A stretch of DNA of 17,557 bases from the NCBI GenBank assembly GCA_035353175.1, contig DAOPZC010000079.1, positions 1-17,557 of the forward strand. The letters run 5' to 3'. The stretch is from DAOPZC01 sp035353175. GTDB lineage: Bacteria; Verrucomicrobiota; Kiritimatiellia; RFP12; UBA1067. The position numbers were made by a program, and so were the translations under genes. This document shows, one piece after another, positions 14,968-17,557 of this stretch (the stretch's first letter is position 1; each line of letters opens with the position of its first letter). A model generated the notes under the pieces. That model searched no databases. It worked only from the letters and a program-made list of their open reading frames with translations, and was not told the origin of the DNA.

Positions 14968-17347
14968 AGACGCTCACGCTGGCCGGGTCCGGCACGATCC
15001 GAACGTCATCGATCCCCAATGCCTGCGCATCCGCCGTCTCCTCGCCATCCGTGACCGAGTATTGCCAGGCGAGGTAAAAAACGCCCTCGGGCATCACCGG
15101 CGCGGCAAACACGACGAACCGTTCCACCTCGATGGTTATGGACGGACGCTCTTCGGCGGGGTAGCCGTTCGTATCCGCATCCGCTTCAAACGACGTCGGC
15201 GCGCCTGCCGAGGACCAGGTCTCCCCGTCTGTCGACGCCAGCAGACGGACAGAGCAACCGGCCAGTCCGTTGCGATACTTCTCCACCGCATACCGCACAT
15301 TCCACCGCCGCATGGGTGCCGACGTCCCGTTGCAGAACTTCGCAAACACGGTCACGCTCTTTGCTCCGCTCTGCGAGGCGAGCCCGCCCACCGCGGCGTC
15401 GTTTTCAGTCCCCGACATGAACGTGTAACCGCCCGCCGCCGTGAAATTGAGCGATCCGTTCACGTTCGCCACGCGCACGCCGGCGTCCGCATACGGACCG
15501 CTCACGCGCGGCCCGTCGTCACGCGCCTCAATTCGCCACAGAAACGGCATTTCCGAACCTGCGAGACACCCCATTTCGTCGAACGTCTCCGTCCGCCCTG
15601 ACGTCCCCACTCGCAGCGACTCGGCGGCCTCGCCCGCGGTCCAAAACACCGCCAGATCGTCGATGCCGAACGCGTGATCATTTCCCGCGTCATCGGGGTC
15701 ACTCCATCGCAGCAGAAGCACCCGTTCCGGCAGGAGCGGGAACGTGATCTCAGCCGACAACACCGCTGACACGTCGGCCGCGCACGCCGGCTGAATCGCG
15801 TTCGTCACCAGCGGCGTCTTAAAGCAGAGGGCGTTCACTCGTCTCCAGAGGCCTTCGTTCAACGGGATCACCCGGTTCGTCACGCAATATTCGAACATCA
15901 GCGTATTCGACGCCGAATTCGCGGCGACGCGCCGCTGCTCCGCCGTATACCGCACGGACAGATTGGTCACCGCGAGTCCCGTCTCGTTCGAAAAAGCGAC
16001 ACCGTACCGAAACGCGTTCCCGGACGAGGCAAGTGACCCCAACGAGCGGTCGGCGCTGCCCTCCGAGCCGAACGCGTAAAGCCCTCCGCTCTGGGTGCTC
16101 CCCGTTCCCGCCCGGTAAGCTGTGATCGCCGTCGCATTCGCATACGCATGCCACGCTTCCAACGGTTCAGCCGCATTGTCCCAGACATTGTCCGTGCCGT
16201 TGGACGCCATCCCGTCGAAATCCTGCACGTAGGCCCCCGTCGCGCCCGTGATGCGCAACGCCGCCACCTGCGCGCGCCGCACCGTCACCGTCGCCGCCGT
16301 CGCGTCGCTGACCCCGTCCTTGTCCTGCGCCGCGAACGCAAAGATGCGCAGGCCGACATCGCCGGCCATTGGCGAGAAGCAGAACCGCCCTTCCGCGAGC
16401 GACCACACGCCACAGATTCCTGCCGACGGCGTCACATTGGTCGCCGTCACCGGATCGCCCCCGGTCGGCACAATGGTCAATGCGAACTCCAGCGTCTCCC
16501 CCACGCGCACGCTCTGCGGAACGACCGGCCGGATCACCGGCGGGATCGGCAAGGCCGCGGTATCCACCTCAACCACGCCGGAATCCGACGAAACCCGGTC
16601 GCCGTCTGTCGCCCGCACGCGGTAATAATACGCACCCGATGTGAGGTTAGAGACCGTCAGCGAGGTCCGATTCCCCGCTGCCGCGTTGGTCAGCACAAAC
16701 ACGAGCGAGGCATTCCCGTACGCTGCGCTCACATCGTCGACCGCCACATTCCCCCTATCTTTAACATACTCTAAACGAAATTGACGAAGAGCGTCCGCGG
16801 CGCTCAATGCGAATTCGGACGTGGCCGCTTTGTTCGTGACCGGCAACGTGTCGAGAACCGTCCACCCCGCTCCGTCATGTGCCTCGACCCGCAGGAACGA
16901 ATTGCTGACAGATTGTCCTTTATACCAAAAAGAAAGATTCGTCACCGGGGCCGGATAGACCGCCGTGACAACGGCATGACCATCCTCTTCAAGTTTCACC
17001 GAAGGCGAGCTTTCGCCGAAATTGCCCTCCGACGTGTAGATGCCGCCCAGATTCGTGACCGCCCAGCCATCGGCAAGCGCCGACGGATAACCGTTGAACC
17101 CCTCCTTGATACGGGTGGGCGGAATGCCGTCATACGCGTAGACATCCAGAAAATAGCCGGTCGCGCCCTCCACCGCCGACCAATTCGCCGTAAACCGGTC
17201 GGCGTGCACCTCCGTGGCGGGACCGGCCTGAGGGGCGGCCAGTTCTGTCCCGACCGCCATGCCGTTCAAAAGCAGAGAGGTTACGACGCCCGCCCATGCC
17301 GTCTTCAACCGACCGCATTTCCCGATGGCTCCGATTGTACACATCAT
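14954..17347 (-). CDS. Secreted multidomain FN3/jelly-roll surface protein
   Basis: The 797-aa product has a basic N-terminus and hydrophobic core (about 16-33) consistent with a signal peptide. A fibronectin type III domain begins at about 37-72 (FTANWSAVEGATGYFLDVY) and resumes at about 214-262 (YYYRVRATDGDRVSSDSG); between its halves lies a jelly-roll-like domain (about 80-210, ending NVAVDDVSAAYG). An Ig- or cadherin-like domain follows (about 265-357). Two related domains of about 200 aa end the protein (about 372-570, ending FGIDDLAVFW, and 585-787, ending LGIDDVRIVP). No catalytic motif, PEP-CTERM tail, LPXTG motif or C-terminal membrane helix is visible. It is probably an adhesin-like or matrix protein. 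GAGGAGG (17353-17359) lies 5 nt before the first of two adjacent Met codons, and either could be used. The 3' end overlaps the convergent BatA-like gene by 14 nt. Confidence 0.85.
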   Translation of the reverse strand: MMCTIGAIGKCGRLKTAWAGVVTSLLLNGMAVGTELAAPQAGPATEVHADRFTANWSAVEGATGYFLDVYAYDGIPPTRIKEGFNGYPSALADGWAVTNLGGIYTSEGNFGESSPSVKLEEDGHAVVTAVYPAPVTNLSFWYKGQSVSNSFLRVEAHDGAGWTVLDTLPVTNKAATSEFALSAADALRQFRLEYVKDRGNVAVDDVSAAYGNASLVFVLTNAAAGNRTSLTVSNLTSGAYYYRVRATDGDRVSSDSGVVEVDTAALPIPPVIRPVVPQSVRVGETLEFALTIVPTGGDPVTATNVTPSAGICGVWSLAEGRFCFSPMAGDVGLRIFAFAAQDKDGVSDATAATVTVRRAQVAALRITGATGAYVQDFDGMASNGTDNVWDNAAEPLEAWHAYANATAITAYRAGTGSTQSGGLYAFGSEGSADRSLGSLASSGNAFRYGVAFSNETGLAVTNLSVRYTAEQRRVAANSASNTLMFEYCVTNRVIPLNEGLWRRVNALCFKTPLVTNAIQPACAADVSAVLSAEITFPLLPERVLLLRWSDPDDAGNDHAFGIDDLAVFWTAGEAAESLRVGTSGRTETFDEMGCLAGSEMPFLWRIEARDDGPRVSGPYADAGVRVANVNGSLNFTAAGGYTFMSGTENDAAVGGLASQSGAKSVTVFAKFCNGTSAPMRRWNVRYAVEKYRNGLAGCSVRLLASTDGETWSSAGAPTSFEADADTNGYPAEERPSITIEVERFVVFAAPVMPEGVFYLAWQYSVTDGEETADAQALGIDDVRIVPDPASVSVFIVR

Positions 17348-17404
17348 GACGACCTCCTCGGATCACGATTTTCCACCCGCCATACTGAACGCCATTAATA
17401 TCTA

Positions 17405-17433
17405 TATATAATCCCGTATCTCGTCTTGATCAA
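17405..17433 (-). promoter_or_regulatory. Putative sigma70 promoter of the 797-aa secreted protein gene
   Basis: On the minus strand TTGATC (17433-17428) and TATATA (17410-17405) are separated by 17 bp, within an AT-rich stretch just after the terminator of the preceding gene. The leader to the first ATG would be about 50 nt. The gene is therefore probably transcribed alone. Confidence 0.6.
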
Positions 17434-17434
17434 G
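17425..17434. promoter_or_regulatory. Palindrome covering the -35 box (candidate operator)
   Basis: CTTGATCAAG is a perfect 10-bp palindrome that contains the whole -35 element of the secreted-protein promoter. It could bind a dimeric regulator, but a 10-bp palindrome can also arise by chance. Confidence 0.25.
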
Positions 17435-17450
17435 TATTTTTTCAGGGCAC

Positions 17451-17490
17451 AAAACAAAAAAAGGCACCCCGGTTTCCCGGAGAGCCTTTT
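17451..17490 (-). terminator. Intrinsic terminator of the gene at the right edge
   Basis: On the minus strand a hairpin has an outer stem AAAGGC/GCCTTT and an inner stem CCGG/CCGG closed by a GAAA tetraloop, followed by a run of T (TTTTTTTGTTTT on the minus strand). It begins about 22 nt after the stop codon at 17514-17512 and separates that gene from the promoter of the secreted protein. The opposite strand also has a short T run, but no plus-strand gene leads into it. Confidence 0.85.
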
Positions 17491-17511
17491 TCAGTGAGTG
17501 TACCGCACCGA

Positions 17512-17557
17512 TTACATCATCTCGCGCATGCCGCGGCGGGAGTTGTTACGGATACGG
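17512..17557 (-). CDS. 3' end of an unidentified gene cut by the window edge
   Basis: The last 14 codons before a TAA stop at 17514-17512 read RIRNNSRRGMREMM. The arginine- and methionine-rich tail is too short to assign. A strong terminator directly downstream supports this being the true end of a gene. The basic tail suggests a nucleic-acid-binding protein, but that is only a guess. Confidence 0.6.
   Translation of the reverse strand, partial: RIRNNSRRGMREMM

Overview
The window is G+C-rich, densely coded bacterial DNA, probably chromosomal. Three things suggest a member of the PVC superphylum: a DUF4175-type membrane protein with a MoxR/DUF58/BatA set, secreted glycan-active enzymes, and an FN3/jelly-roll surface protein of the kind common in Verrucomicrobia, Kiritimatiellota and Lentisphaerae. 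Kiritimatiellota is my best guess from protein style alone; there is no rRNA or marker gene to confirm it. I see no tRNA, CRISPR array, insertion sequence or phage gene.

Layout. (1) 95-5127, plus strand: a promoter and three tightly packed genes, namely an exported protein of unknown family (374 aa), a 1060-aa DUF4175-like membrane protein, and a 233-aa exported protein resembling a carbohydrate-binding module. (2) 5156-10694, minus strand: a glycan cassette transcribed from about 10758 leftwards, namely a secreted GH2 beta-mannosidase, a cytoplasmic HAD-family beta-phosphoglucomutase-like phosphatase/mutase, and a secreted right-handed beta-helix protein that resembles GH141. (3) 10695-10991: a divergent control region with a promoter for each side, a palindrome at the predicted start site of the GH2 transcript, and a nested inverted repeat abutting the -35 of the plus-strand promoter. 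(4) 10992-14967, plus strand: MoxR AAA+ ATPase, DUF58 protein, and a BatA/VWA membrane protein with a 1-nt stop/start overlap between the last two. (5) 14954-17347, minus strand: a secreted 797-aa multidomain beta-sandwich protein with its own promoter; its 3' end overlaps the BatA gene convergently. (6) 17451-17557: a strong intrinsic terminator and the last 14 codons of an unidentified minus-strand gene.

How the genes may work together. MoxR, DUF58, BatA/VWA and DUF4175-type genes usually form one contiguous cluster in this kind of genome and are thought to act together as an ATPase-driven, VWA-containing envelope assembly or chaperone system. Here the set is in two pieces in the same orientation, each with its own similar-looking promoter, and the antiparallel glycan cassette lies between them. 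The cassette encodes enzymes that would trim beta-mannosides and another, possibly fucosylated, glycan outside the cytoplasm, plus one intracellular phosphosugar enzyme. It has no transporter or SusC/D pair, so uptake must be encoded elsewhere. All functional statements rest on motif and architecture recognition, not on database searches.
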